Assembly (NCBI RefSeq): GCF_018327705.1
Contig: NZ_BNEM01000001.1
Location: 186,001 to 250,000, forward strand
Length of the DNA: 64,000 nucleotides
Source: Catellatospora sp. TT07R-123
GTDB taxonomy: Bacteria > Actinomycetota > Actinomycetes > Mycobacteriales > Micromonosporaceae
Direction of reading: 5' to 3'
Both the position numbers and the translations under genes were made by a program. Positions within the stretch are counted from its first letter, which is position 1. Every line of letters begins with the position of its first letter. The notes beneath the pieces are model-generated. The model worked only from the letters and a program-made list of their open reading frames with translations, searched no databases and was not told where the DNA came from. Shown piece by piece: positions 42,115-51,431 of this stretch.

Positions 42115-43272
42115 ATGCGCAGACGGACCTCAGCCATCGCGGCCATCGCGGCCGCCACGATGGCCGCCCTGGGGACCGCGGTCGTCACCGAACTGCCCTC
42201 GTACGCGGCGACCGGATGCACCGTCACCTACACCGTCACCAACCAGTGGCCCGGCGGCTTCGGCGCCGACGTCACCGTCAAGAACCTCGGCGACCCCCTC
42301 AACGGCTGGAACCTGGTCTGGTCGTACTCGGCCGGCCAGCAGGTGGGCCAGTTCTGGAGCACCGCCCTGACCCAGAGCGGGTCGACGGTGACGGCCGCCA
42401 ACGTCGGCTACAACGCGTCGGTGGCGACCAACGCCACGGTCAACTTCGGCTTCAACGCCTCGTGGGCCGGCAGCAACCCCGCCCCGGCGAGCTTCCGCCT
42501 CAACGGTGTCGCCTGCACCGGCGGCGTGTCCGGCTCGCCCAGCCCGACCCGCACCAGCGGCCCGTCGCCCTCCCCGTCGCGGTCGGTCACGCCGTCGCCC
42601 AGCAGCGGCACGCCCGGCGTGCCCTCGGACGCGGCCTGGGTCGCCTCGGGCCAGTGGGACACCTGGAACAACAGCGGTTACACCGTCTACAACAACATCT
42701 GGGGCTCCGGCGCGGGCAGCCAGACGATCTGGGCGCGTACGCCCACGAACTGGGGCGTCATCGCCAACCACCCGATGACCTCGGGCGTGAAGTCCTACCC
42801 GCACACCGTCAAGGGCGCGGTCAACCGCACCGTCAGCTCGCTGGGCACGTTCACCAGCTCGTTCAACGTCAGCGTCCCGAGCAGCGGCAACTACTCCACC
42901 ACCTACGACATCTGGGCCAACAACTGGGCCTACGAGGTCATGCTGTGGATGAACTACAACGGCGCGGTCGGCCCGATCGCCGACCAGTACGACGCCAACG
43001 GCGCCGTCCCGGCGTTCCGCAACGTCAGCCTGGGCGGCCACACCTGGAACATCTACCGGGGCTCCAACGGCGCCAACGCGGTCTTCTCGTTCCTGCGCAC
43101 CGGCAACACCAACTCCGGCACCGTCGACCTCCGCGCGATCATGAACTGGCTGCGCACGCAGAACTGGTGGGCTGACGTGACCGTCGGCGAGGCCCAGTTC
43201 GGCTTCGAGATCAGCGGCACCAGCGGCTCGGCCGCGTTCACCGACAACAGCTTCGCCATCAACTGGAGCTGA
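42115..43272 (+). CDS. Secreted GH12 endoglucanase with CBM2
   Basis: The 385-residue protein has a signal peptide ending near Ala31-Ala32, a CBM2 (about 33-134, CTVTYTVTNQWPGGF, disulphide Cys35-Cys134), a Ser/Pro/Thr linker (140-170), then a GH12 jelly roll. The catalytic pair fits: nucleophile Glu274 in YEVMLWM and acid/base Glu365 in FEISGT. It should cleave beta-1,4-glucan or xyloglucan outside the cell. ATG 42115 follows GGAGGAAAC. The upstream region is AT-rich with a candidate operator. The gene is single and ends in a hairpin. Confidence 0.95.
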   Translation: MRRRTSAIAAIAAATMAALGTAVVTELPSYAATGCTVTYTVTNQWPGGFGADVTVKNLGDPLNGWNLVWSYSAGQQVGQFWSTALTQSGSTVTAANVGYNASVATNATVNFGFNASWAGSNPAPASFRLNGVACTGGVSGSPSPTRTSGPSPSPSRSVTPSPSSGTPGVPSDAAWVASGQWDTWNNSGYTVYNNIWGSGAGSQTIWARTPTNWGVIANHPMTSGVKSYPHTVKGAVNRTVSSLGTFTSSFNVSVPSSGNYSTTYDIWANNWAYEVMLWMNYNGAVGPIADQYDANGAVPAFRNVSLGGHTWNIYRGSNGANAVFSFLRTGNTNSGTVDLRAIMNWLRTQNWWADVTVGEAQFGFEISGTSGSAAFTDNSFAINWS

Positions 43273-43280
43273 CCCGGCCT

Positions 43281-43313
43281 CCGGTGGGTGCCGTACCCGG
43301 CGGCATCCACCGG
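43281..43313. terminator. 13-bp hairpin between convergent genes
   Basis: Arms 43281-43293 and 43301-43313 pair with one G-T type mismatch. The hairpin lies between the GH12 stop and the convergent MFS gene. Confidence 0.7.
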
Positions 43314-43335
43314 ACCCGGCGCGGGCCGGCCCGGC

Positions 43336-44583
43336 TCACGCCACCGCAGGCTGCGCGGCGTCCTCGGTGGCGATGCGGGTCAGCTCCCGCCACAGCAGCA
43401 CGACGAAGACCGCGGACGCGGCGAAGGCGAACCAGAACGGCGCGGCGACGCCGTACGCCCCGGCCAGGGCGCCGCCCAGCGGCGCGCCGACGACGAGCCC
43501 GCCGTACACGCAGAGGGTGTTGAGGCTGCCGACGCGGCCTTGCAGATGCTGCGGCACCGCGCGTTGCCGCACGGTGACCGAGGTGGTGCCCCAGACGAAC
43601 GCGTGCGCGCCGAACAGGAAGAAGACCACCGAGGCGACCCAGGCCGACCGGGTGAGGGCCAGGATGAGATGCGTCAGGGTCTCGATGATCAGGCCGATGC
43701 GCATCAGGTCACCGAGCCGGATCCGGCTGGTCAGGCGGCCGTACAGGCCGGTGCCGAGCAGGCCGCCCAGCGCGGAGACGGTCGAGAGCAGGCCGAACCC
43801 GACCGGGCCGAGGCCGAGCTGCTGCTGGGCGTAGAGCACGAGCACGGACCAGGCCGCACCGAACGAGACGTTGAAGATCAGGATGGTCAGCAGGAGGGTG
43901 CGCACCGCCGGGTGCCGTACGGTCCAGCGGAAACCCTCGACGACGTCCTGCCGCATGTTGCGCACGGCGGCATCGGCGGCCCGCCCGTGCGCGGGCAGGA
44001 CGAGCCGCGTCACCATCAGCAGCCCCGCCAGGTCGAGGATCACCTCGGTCGCGAACGGCCACACGGTTCCTGCGGCGAACAGCGCCGCGCCGATCGGCGG
44101 CCCCGCCAGCTGGTTCAGGGTGATGAAGCCGGTCTGCAGCCGCGCGTTCGCCACGACGAGATCGTCGCGGTGCACCAGCATCGGCGGCAGCGTGGCGCTG
44201 GTGTTGTCGGCGAACACCTCGGTGGTGGCCAGCAGGCCCAGCGCCAGCAGCGCCACCGTGGCCGACAGCGTCCCGGTCGCGATCGCCGCTATCAGCCCGG
44301 TGAGCAGGGCGACCCGGGCGGCGTTGGCGGCGAGCACGATCCGGCGCCGGTCGCGGCGGTCGGACAGCACCCCGGCGTACAGGCCGAACACCAGGGGCGG
44401 TGCCCAGCCGAACACGGCGGCCAGCGAGATCAGGAAGGGGTCCCTCGTCAGCGAGGCGACCAGCAGCGGGCCGGCGGCCAGCGCGATGCCGTCGCCGAGG
44501 TTCGTGGTCCAGGAGGACGCCAGCAGCCAGCGGAAGCTGCGCCCGAGGCGGGCCGGGACCAGCCGATCGACGAGGGTGTTCAC
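43336..44583 (-). CDS. MFS exporter (MFS_3/EntS-like)
   Basis: The 415-residue protein has about 12 TM helices, an N-terminal FRWLLASSWTTNLGDGIALAAGPLLVASLTRDP signature, and the loop SDRRDRRRI typical of MFS_3 exporters of siderophores or macrolides. The start is GTG 44583. It is convergent with the GH12 gene and adjacent to the DUF4832 operon on the same strand, but separated by a strong terminator, so it is probably independent. Substrate unknown. Confidence 0.88.
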   Translation of the reverse strand: MNTLVDRLVPARLGRSFRWLLASSWTTNLGDGIALAAGPLLVASLTRDPFLISLAAVFGWAPPLVFGLYAGVLSDRRDRRRIVLAANAARVALLTGLIAAIATGTLSATVALLALGLLATTEVFADNTSATLPPMLVHRDDLVVANARLQTGFITLNQLAGPPIGAALFAAGTVWPFATEVILDLAGLLMVTRLVLPAHGRAADAAVRNMRQDVVEGFRWTVRHPAVRTLLLTILIFNVSFGAAWSVLVLYAQQQLGLGPVGFGLLSTVSALGGLLGTGLYGRLTSRIRLGDLMRIGLIIETLTHLILALTRSAWVASVVFFLFGAHAFVWGTTSVTVRQRAVPQHLQGRVGSLNTLCVYGGLVVGAPLGGALAGAYGVAAPFWFAFAASAVFVVLLWRELTRIATEDAAQPAVA

Positions 44584-44630
44584 GAGGTGTGGACCCTACG
44601 TGGCCACCTCCGCGGCCGCAACAGCGTTAA

Positions 44631-44667
44631 GGGCGGGGTGTCCTGAGCCGTCCAGGACACCCCGCCC
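44631..44667. terminator. 15-bp perfect hairpin terminator
   Basis: Arms 44631-44645 (GGGCGGGGTGTCCTG) and 44653-44667 are exact complements with a 7-base loop. It is placed directly after the first DUF4832-type gene's stop. Confidence 0.85.
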
Positions 44668-44685
44668 GCCGCCGCCTCCTCGCGG

Positions 44686-47202
44686 CTACTGGAAGGAGAT
44701 GTGGTCGATGGTGATGGTGGAGTTGCCGCCGTACCAGAAGCCCATGGCCAGCTGCGACGGCGAGTTGCGGTTGATCCCGTTCGCCACGAGCGGGATCTTG
44801 ATGTCCTGGTACGCCGTGGTGATCACCGGGTGCGCCCCGCCGTCGAGGGTGAAGTCCCCGAACAGCTTCGTCACACCGCCCATGCCCAGGTTGAAGTGGG
44901 TCTGCTCCCCGCCTGCGGCGCCCTTCACCCGCACCACCAGGTACGTGTAGGCGCTCAGGTCCACGCCCACGTCGGAGCCGAACCAGCCGCAGTTGTTGTA
45001 GCGCAGGCTCAGCGCCCCGCCGGTCAGGACGCCGTAGCCGCCGCCGTCGAGGAAGCAGTTCGCACCCGTCCACTTACCCAGGTCGTTCTGCGCCGACGCC
45101 GGGTAGGCGGGAGTGCCGTCGAAGTTGTCCAGCACCAGACCGGTCGGCGGGGGCGGAGTCGCGTCGGTGGTCACGGACACCGTGTTACCGGCCGCCGAGC
45201 GGTTGCCCGCCGCGTCGCGGGCCTTCACCGTGTACGCGTAAGCAGTCGACGCCGTCAGCCCGGTGTCCGTGAACGTGGTGCCCGACGGGCTCCCGACCAG
45301 CGTCGATCCCCGGAACACCTCATACCCGGTCACACCTACGTTGTCGGTGGACGCCGTCCACGACAGGCTCACCGTCGTGTCCGACTTGCCGGTCGTGGAC
45401 AGGGTCGGCGCCGACGGCGCGGTGCAGTCGCCCGAGCAGCCGGTTGTCGTGCCTGAGACCGCGGTCGACGTCCCGGACGTGTTGCCCGCGGCGTCCACGG
45501 CCCGGACCGTGTACTGGTAGGTCGACCCCGGGCTGCGCCCGGTGTCGGTGAACGTCGTGCCCGTGGGCGAGCCCGCGAGCACCCCGTCGCGCAGCACCTG
45601 GTAGCCGGTCACCCCGACGTTGTCCGTCGACGCCGACCACGACAGCGACACGCTCGTGTTGGTCACCCCGGTCACCGCCAGGCCCGACGGCACCGACGGC
45701 GCCGTGCAGTCACCGGTGCAGGTGCCGACGGTGACGGCGGTGGACAGCACGTTGTACCCGTTGGTCGCGTCCCAGGTGCCGGTGTTGGCCAGGCGCACCG
45801 AGTACGCCGGGCGCGACTGGAGCGCGGCGACCGGGTCGGGCAGCCACAGGGCCAGCTTGTACGTCCCGGCCGCGACGTTGCCCGGCACGGCGGCGTTGGC
45901 CGTGACGGTGCTCGCCCCGGCCAGCCAGGTCCGGGGGTCGACGCCGGACAGCGGCAGGTTGTAGCGGTTGCTCGCGCTCTGGAGCACCAGGTAGACCGGC
46001 CGGTTCTTGATCAGGCCGGACCAGCCGTCGTTGTTCAGGTGCGCGGTGAAGCCCAGGTTCGCCCCCGGCGCGACGCTGGTCGGGAACGTCGCGTCGAGCA
46101 GTCTGAGCCGGTAGCCGAGCTTGCGCTTGATGCGTACGAAGCAGGTCTCGGCCGGGTCGTTGCCGACGGCGGCCAGGTTCGCCGCCTTCCACTTGTCGGT
46201 GTTGACCGCCGCGTAGTCCTCGTTGATCTCGGTGAAGTTGAGCTTGCTCATCTCCGCCTGGGCGTTGACGCAGGCGGCGTCGTTGTAGCCGTCGGCGCCG
46301 CAGGTCTCACCGCCGACCATCTTGTTGACGCCGGTCGAGGTGGCCAGGTCGTACATCCACTGCTTCTTCTGCTCGATGTAGTACCAGCCCATCCAGGACG
46401 GGTTGTCGTAGGTGCCCATGTCGTTGGCGTCGGCCAGGAAGCAGTCGTTGTGGAACCCGATGCGGTCCTTCTGCGCCTGGGTCAGCGTGCAGCCCTCGGG
46501 CACCACGCATGCGGTCGGGTCGGTGACCTCCTTGATGTAGATCGGGTAGCGCATCACGATCGGGATCGTCGCCGGGGTGGTGTCGGCGATCTTCTTGACG
46601 ATCCGGTACCGGGCGGGCGCCTCCTCGACCGAGGACGAGTTGGTGAGCGTGCCGGTGTGCCACTCCCCCCACGCCCCGAGGTAGCCGGTCTCCAGGTGCA
46701 GCACGACGTCGGCGTTGGCCGAGACGACCGCGTTGATCTGGGCGATGTGGGCCAGGATCTGCGACTCGGCGACGCTGGCGTAGCCGTCCCAGGTGTAGGC
46801 GGGGCGCAGCACGATCTTCATACCGGCGGTGCGGACCGCGGCCAGGCCGGAGGCGAGGTTGTCGAGCAGCGCCTGCGGCAGGGCCTCGGTCTTGTACTTG
46901 TCCAGGTGCACGTAGCTGTGGACGATCGTGTCGCCGTCGGCCTTGGCGCGGGCGAAGGTGCGGTCGAGCAGGTCGGGGTTGAATCCCGGGATGGTGGCGG
47001 CGTTGACGTAGTCGTTGACCGCCGGGTCGTTGATGATCTCGTAGCGGTTGTGGAATCCGCGCTCGGGGTTGGCGAACGCGGTGGCCAGGTCGGCCGCGTA
47101 GGTGACGGTGGCGGCGTGGGCGGGCGCGGCGTCGATCGCCACGGTGCCGAGCGCCGCCACCAGCGCTGTCACGGTGAACAGGCGCAGTGAGCGGAACTTC
47201 AT
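44686..47202 (-). CDS. Secreted DUF4874/DUF4832 protein with two FN3 and a C-terminal CBM-like module
   Basis: The 838-residue protein has a signal peptide cleaved near Ala31. The N-terminal TIM-barrel-like part has NPERGFHNRYEI, VLRPAYTWDG and LETGYLGAWGEWHTG (Glu180), later MVGGETCG, then DUF4832. Two FN3 domains (about 485-670) carry Cys pairs, and a C-terminal jelly-roll-like module (about 690-838, starting LDNFDGTPAYP) probably binds sugar. The two conserved Glu (WGEWH and GGE) suit a retaining glycosidase. ATG 47202 follows GGAAGG. The FN3-FN3-CBM part is nearly identical to that of the neighbouring 895-residue protein. The function is a prediction. Confidence 0.85.
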   Translation of the reverse strand: MKFRSLRLFTVTALVAALGTVAIDAAPAHAATVTYAADLATAFANPERGFHNRYEIINDPAVNDYVNAATIPGFNPDLLDRTFARAKADGDTIVHSYVHLDKYKTEALPQALLDNLASGLAAVRTAGMKIVLRPAYTWDGYASVAESQILAHIAQINAVVSANADVVLHLETGYLGAWGEWHTGTLTNSSSVEEAPARYRIVKKIADTTPATIPIVMRYPIYIKEVTDPTACVVPEGCTLTQAQKDRIGFHNDCFLADANDMGTYDNPSWMGWYYIEQKKQWMYDLATSTGVNKMVGGETCGADGYNDAACVNAQAEMSKLNFTEINEDYAAVNTDKWKAANLAAVGNDPAETCFVRIKRKLGYRLRLLDATFPTSVAPGANLGFTAHLNNDGWSGLIKNRPVYLVLQSASNRYNLPLSGVDPRTWLAGASTVTANAAVPGNVAAGTYKLALWLPDPVAALQSRPAYSVRLANTGTWDATNGYNVLSTAVTVGTCTGDCTAPSVPSGLAVTGVTNTSVSLSWSASTDNVGVTGYQVLRDGVLAGSPTGTTFTDTGRSPGSTYQYTVRAVDAAGNTSGTSTAVSGTTTGCSGDCTAPSAPTLSTTGKSDTTVSLSWTASTDNVGVTGYEVFRGSTLVGSPSGTTFTDTGLTASTAYAYTVKARDAAGNRSAAGNTVSVTTDATPPPPTGLVLDNFDGTPAYPASAQNDLGKWTGANCFLDGGGYGVLTGGALSLRYNNCGWFGSDVGVDLSAYTYLVVRVKGAAGGEQTHFNLGMGGVTKLFGDFTLDGGAHPVITTAYQDIKIPLVANGINRNSPSQLAMGFWYGGNSTITIDHISFQ

Positions 47203-47226
47203 GGGTGCCTTCCTGTCGGGACGGAA

Positions 47227-47261
47227 GGCCGCCTGATCGGATAGCGCCCGGCCAGGCGGCC
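47227..47261. terminator. 9-bp hairpin between tandem DUF4832 genes
   Basis: GGCCGCCTG (47227-47235) pairs with CAGGCGGCC (47253-47261). It lies in the 65-bp gap between the two paralogous genes and could lower read-through. Confidence 0.45.
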
Positions 47262-47267
47262 GGACTG

Positions 47268-49955
47268 CTACTGGAAGGTGATGTGGTCGATCGTGATGGT
47301 GGAGTTGCCGCCGTACCAGAAGCCCATGGCCAGCTGCGACGGCGAGTTGCGGCTGATCCCGTTCGCCACGAGCGGGATCTTGATGTCCTGGTACGCCGTC
47401 GTTATGACGGGGTGCGCCCCGCCGTCGAGGGTGAAGTCCCCGAACACCTTCGTCACACCGCCCAGACCCAGGTTGAAGTGGGTCTGCTCGCCTCCGGCCG
47501 CGCCCTTCACCCGCACCACCAGGTACGTGTAGGCGCTCAGGTCCACCCCGACGTCGGAGCCGAACCAGCCGCAGTTGTTGTAGCGCAGGCTCAGCGCCCC
47601 ACCCGTGACGACACCGGACCCGCCGCCGTCGAGGAAGCAGTTGCCGCCGGTCCACTTACCCAGGTCGTTCAGGTTCGACGACGGGTACGCGGGGGTGCCG
47701 TCGAAGTTGTCCAGCACCAGACCCGTCGGCGGCTGCGGCGCCGCATCGGTGGTCACCGACACCGCGTTGCTGGCCGCCGACCGATTACCTGCGGCATCAC
47801 GGGCCTTCACCGTGTACGCGTAAGCAGTCGACGCCGTCAGCCCCGTGTCCATGAACGTGGTGCCCGACGGGCTGCCGACCAGCGTCGACCCCCGGAACAC
47901 CTCATACCCGGTCACTCCCACGTTGTCCGTCGAGCCCGTCCACGACAGCGACACCGTCGTGTCGGACTTGCCGGTCGTCGACAGAGTCGGCGCCGACGGC
48001 GCGGCGCAGTCGCCCGAGCAGCCGGTCGTGGTCGCCGAGACGGCCGCGGACTGGTTGGAGACGTTGCCCGCCGCGTCCAGCGCCCGGACCGTGTACTGGT
48101 ACGTGGTGCCCAGGCTCCGGCCGGTGTCGGTGAACGTCGTGCCGGTCGGCGAGGCGACCACCACCCCGTCGCGCAGCACCTGGTAGCCGGTCACGCCGAC
48201 GTTGTCCGTCGACGCCGACCACGACAGCGACACGCTCGTGTTCGTCACCCCGGTCACCGCCAGGCCCGACGGCACCGACGGCGCCGTGCAGTCACCGGTG
48301 CAGGAGCTGGTGCTGACCGCGCCGAGGTTGACCCAGCCGTCGGCGCCCTGGTTGGCGTTGGCGAACGACAGCGGCAGGCGCGGCCGCCACTGGTCGATGA
48401 TCCAGTCGGTGAGCCGGCTGGCCGCCGGGCGGGCCCGCAGGACGTCGGCGGTCACCGTCTCCAGCGGGTTGCGCACCTTCAGGACCAGGCTGTAGTCGCC
48501 CGCGGGCACGCCCGCGGTGCTGACCGTGGTCGAGAAGTTCACCGGACGGCCGAAGTCGAGGTACTTCGGGTCGGCGCCCACGTTCCAGTCGGGGAAGGCC
48601 CGGATCTGCAGGGGCTGCACGGTGCGCAGGTCCCAGCTGGTGTCCCAGGTCTTGACGACGTTGCCCGCGCCGTCGCGCAGACCGAGCTGGACCGTCCACG
48701 GGTAGTAGAACGGTGCCACGCCGTTGTTCTGCACGGTGACGCCGACCTTGTAGCTGCCCGAGGCGACGGCGTTGAAGTTGGCCTGCGGGATGTGCAGGTT
48801 GTAGCCCATCTTGCGGACCCCGGCCGACACCTTCGGGTCGGTGGGGCTGTACCCGCCCGCGCCCGTCTGGTTGATCATCCAGCTGATGTGGGTGAGCTCG
48901 GTCGCGGCCAGGACGTTGTCGACCTGGTTGGCGCCGTTGGGCCAGTCGGTGTAGAGGCTGCCCTGGATCTCGGGGCGGGCCTCGCCGCCGATGGACTGGG
49001 TGATCCACCGGTTCTCGGTGTCGGTGTTGAGCTGCAACTGGAGGAACGCGTCGTCCCAGCCGTTCATGGACACCGGCAGGGTCATGCCCTTGAGCTGCCC
49101 GTTGCGGATCTCCTTGTACGGCCACGAGTCGTCGTGGAACCCGATGTTCGCCGTGCCCTCCGTGCCCGCGAGCGGGTAGCGGACCTCGACCTGGATGTTG
49201 GAGAACGCCGCGTCGGCCGCGCCGATGATGGTGCGGATCGTCGCGTCGGTCGGCATCAGGTTCGGGTAGCCGTCGGCGGTGTCGCGGTCGTACGGCCAGG
49301 TGTGCCACTCGCCCCACAGGCCGACCAGGCCCAGGGTCATGAAGCCGATGCGCGGGTCGGCGGTGCCGCCCGGCCCCGCGTGGTCGTACTTCGCCGCGAA
49401 CGCGTTGATGAACGTGGTCAGCGCGGCGATCACGTCGGGGTCGTCGTAGTCGGGGCTGACGGTGCCCCAGAATCCGTTGGTGCGCAGCGCCATCTTGCCG
49501 TTCAGGCACGGCGGGATGCCGTTGCCGGGGTGGGTGCCGCTGCCGCCGGGGTATTCGAGGTAGAAGCGGAACGCGACCTGGCGGCTCCATACGGCCGCCT
49601 CGTCGAGGGCCTTCTCGAACACGCTCCAGTCGATGTTGGCGCAGTTGGCGGGGTCCTTCATCACCTCGTTGAGGGCGAAGTAGCTCCACACCAGGCCGCC
49701 GGGGTACTTCGTGGACAGGTTGTCGCCCGGGAACAGGTACGGGGCGAAACCCTTGAGCGGCTGGCCGACCGGGGCGTCGGCGTAGGTGTAGGTGTGCGTG
49801 GTGAGGCTGGTGTCCGGGCCGGGACCGGCCGCCGGGCGCGGCGGCGGTCCCGCCGGTGCCGCCGTGGCCGGGACGGCCACGGTCAGCGAGAGCGTCAGCG
49901 CTGTCGCGGTGGCCGCGAGCAGTCTGCGTAGCTTGGGCACTGATGTTCCTTTCAT
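47268..49955 (-). CDS. Secreted DUF4832 protein with two FN3 and a C-terminal CBM-like module
   Basis: The 895-residue protein has a signal peptide ending near AAP at 32-34. The catalytic-like domain (55-520) has LGLVGLWGEWHTWPYD (Glu216), SIGGEARPEIQ and PFYYPW motifs shared with two other paralogues here. Two FN3 domains (about 550-725) and a C-terminal sugar-binding-like module (about 745-895) follow. ATG 49955 has AAAGGAACATCAGT upstream on the minus strand. Its last roughly 1 kb is almost the same DNA as in the adjacent gene, which suggests duplication or gene conversion of the tail. It is likely an extracellular polysaccharide hydrolase. Confidence 0.85.
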   Translation of the reverse strand: MKGTSVPKLRRLLAATATALTLSLTVAVPATAAPAGPPPRPAAGPGPDTSLTTHTYTYADAPVGQPLKGFAPYLFPGDNLSTKYPGGLVWSYFALNEVMKDPANCANIDWSVFEKALDEAAVWSRQVAFRFYLEYPGGSGTHPGNGIPPCLNGKMALRTNGFWGTVSPDYDDPDVIAALTTFINAFAAKYDHAGPGGTADPRIGFMTLGLVGLWGEWHTWPYDRDTADGYPNLMPTDATIRTIIGAADAAFSNIQVEVRYPLAGTEGTANIGFHDDSWPYKEIRNGQLKGMTLPVSMNGWDDAFLQLQLNTDTENRWITQSIGGEARPEIQGSLYTDWPNGANQVDNVLAATELTHISWMINQTGAGGYSPTDPKVSAGVRKMGYNLHIPQANFNAVASGSYKVGVTVQNNGVAPFYYPWTVQLGLRDGAGNVVKTWDTSWDLRTVQPLQIRAFPDWNVGADPKYLDFGRPVNFSTTVSTAGVPAGDYSLVLKVRNPLETVTADVLRARPAASRLTDWIIDQWRPRLPLSFANANQGADGWVNLGAVSTSSCTGDCTAPSVPSGLAVTGVTNTSVSLSWSASTDNVGVTGYQVLRDGVVVASPTGTTFTDTGRSLGTTYQYTVRALDAAGNVSNQSAAVSATTTGCSGDCAAPSAPTLSTTGKSDTTVSLSWTGSTDNVGVTGYEVFRGSTLVGSPSGTTFMDTGLTASTAYAYTVKARDAAGNRSAASNAVSVTTDAAPQPPTGLVLDNFDGTPAYPSSNLNDLGKWTGGNCFLDGGGSGVVTGGALSLRYNNCGWFGSDVGVDLSAYTYLVVRVKGAAGGEQTHFNLGLGGVTKVFGDFTLDGGAHPVITTAYQDIKIPLVANGISRNSPSQLAMGFWYGGNSTITIDHITFQ

Positions 49956-49987
49956 GGACGGGTGGCAGGAACAGATCTCGGGCGTCG

Positions 49988-51361
49988 TCAGCGGGTGGTG
50001 ACGGTGCCCAGCCGCAGCCAGCCGGAGTGGGTGTCCTGGCTGGTGTTGGCGAAGCGCAGCGGGATGCCCTGGGGCAGCGGGTTGGCGATGCGCAGGACGA
50101 TGTCGTAGCTGCCGCGCTTCAGGCCGTGGGTGTTGACGGCGGTGGTCAGCTCAGTGGGGTCGGCGCCGGGCTGGATGCCGGTGACGGTCCAGCCGGTCTG
50201 CCAGCGGGCGGCGACGCGGCCCTGGTCGTCGATCGCGGCCAGCTCGACCTTCCAGGGGTAGTAGAAGGGCGCGGTACCCCGGTTGGCGATGCGGACCGAG
50301 ACGCGCTGCGCGCTGACGGCGGCCTCGGTGACGGTCAGCTCGTAGCCGAGGGACTTCGCCGCCTGCACGGCGCGGAAGTACTCGTCGCCGGTATAGCCGG
50401 TCGGGGCGAAGGCGGCGTGGTTGATCAGCCAGGAGGCGTGGGTCTGCTCGACCGAGGCGGCGTAGTCCTCGTACTGGCCGCAGCTGACGGGCTCCTCGAA
50501 CAGGCAGGACTGGATCTCGGGGCGCAGCTCGCCGCCGACGGGCTCGGTACGCCACTTGTCGGTGACGCCCTCGTCGATGAGGCGCTGCACGAAGTGCCAG
50601 GAGGTCGGCGGCAGGGTCTCGAAGGCGAACGAGTCGTCGTGGTAGCCGATGCCCAGGTCCTTGTTCTGCGGGCTCGGGTAGCGGGCCAGCAGCCGGGTGC
50701 GGTCGAACGCGTCGTCGTAGTCGGTCAGGATGCGGGTGAGCACGTCGGTGCCGGGCATCCAGTTCTCGGGGTTGGTCCAGCCGTCGTAGGGCCAGGTGTG
50801 CCACTCGCCCCAGAAGCCGATGAGGCCGAGGGTGATGAACCCGATGCGCGGGTCGCCGTCGTAGCGGTGGCCGAACGCCCCGATGAAGTTCTCCAGCGCC
50901 GAGACCAGGCGCGGGTCGCTGTAGTCGGGGGCGACGCTGACGCCGTTGTTGCCGAAGTCGTCGTAGGTGTGGGTGGCCAGGCCCTGGTCGAGCAGGTACT
51001 GCGGGACGCCGGTGGGCTTGCCCGGATAGTCGAGGTAGAAGCGGAAGACGGCCTGGTGGCCCCTGGAGGCGATGTCGTTGAGCTGCTTCTCCAGGGCGTT
51101 CCAGCGGAACTGGTGCGGGCCGGTCATCACGGCGTTCAGCGGAAGGTAGAACCATTCCATGCTGTACGGGAAGGTCTGGTAGCTGCCCGCGTACGGGATG
51201 AAGCCCTTGAGGGGGTTGTCGGCGGGGGCCGAGGTGTAGGTCAGCGGGGTCCACTGCGGGGTGCTCGGCGCGGGTGTCGCCGCGGCGGGTGTCCCGGTGG
51301 CCAGGGTCAGGGTGGCCAGCAGCGCGACGGCGAATCGCACTCTTCGTCCGGTTAGTCTCAT
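49988..51361 (-). CDS. Secreted single-domain DUF4832 protein
   Basis: The 457-residue protein has a signal peptide with cleavage near Ala28. It holds only the core domain, with NPLKGFIPY at the start, LIGFWGEWHTWPYD (Glu186), IGYHDDSFAF, VGGELRPEIQ and FYYPWKVE; no FN3 or binding module is attached. It therefore defines the minimal catalytic-like unit of the four paralogues. ATG 51361 has AAGAAGG upstream. It lies 32 bp from the next DUF4832 gene and 70 bp after the previous one on the same strand, so co-transcription is likely. Confidence 0.85.
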   Translation of the reverse strand: MRLTGRRVRFAVALLATLTLATGTPAAATPAPSTPQWTPLTYTSAPADNPLKGFIPYAGSYQTFPYSMEWFYLPLNAVMTGPHQFRWNALEKQLNDIASRGHQAVFRFYLDYPGKPTGVPQYLLDQGLATHTYDDFGNNGVSVAPDYSDPRLVSALENFIGAFGHRYDGDPRIGFITLGLIGFWGEWHTWPYDGWTNPENWMPGTDVLTRILTDYDDAFDRTRLLARYPSPQNKDLGIGYHDDSFAFETLPPTSWHFVQRLIDEGVTDKWRTEPVGGELRPEIQSCLFEEPVSCGQYEDYAASVEQTHASWLINHAAFAPTGYTGDEYFRAVQAAKSLGYELTVTEAAVSAQRVSVRIANRGTAPFYYPWKVELAAIDDQGRVAARWQTGWTVTGIQPGADPTELTTAVNTHGLKRGSYDIVLRIANPLPQGIPLRFANTSQDTHSGWLRLGTVTTR

Positions 51362-51431
51362 CTGGAGGCCTTCTTTTGCGCAGGGTGAGGGACCGGCCGG
51401 GCGGATGCCCGGCCGGTGTCGTGGATCGGGA

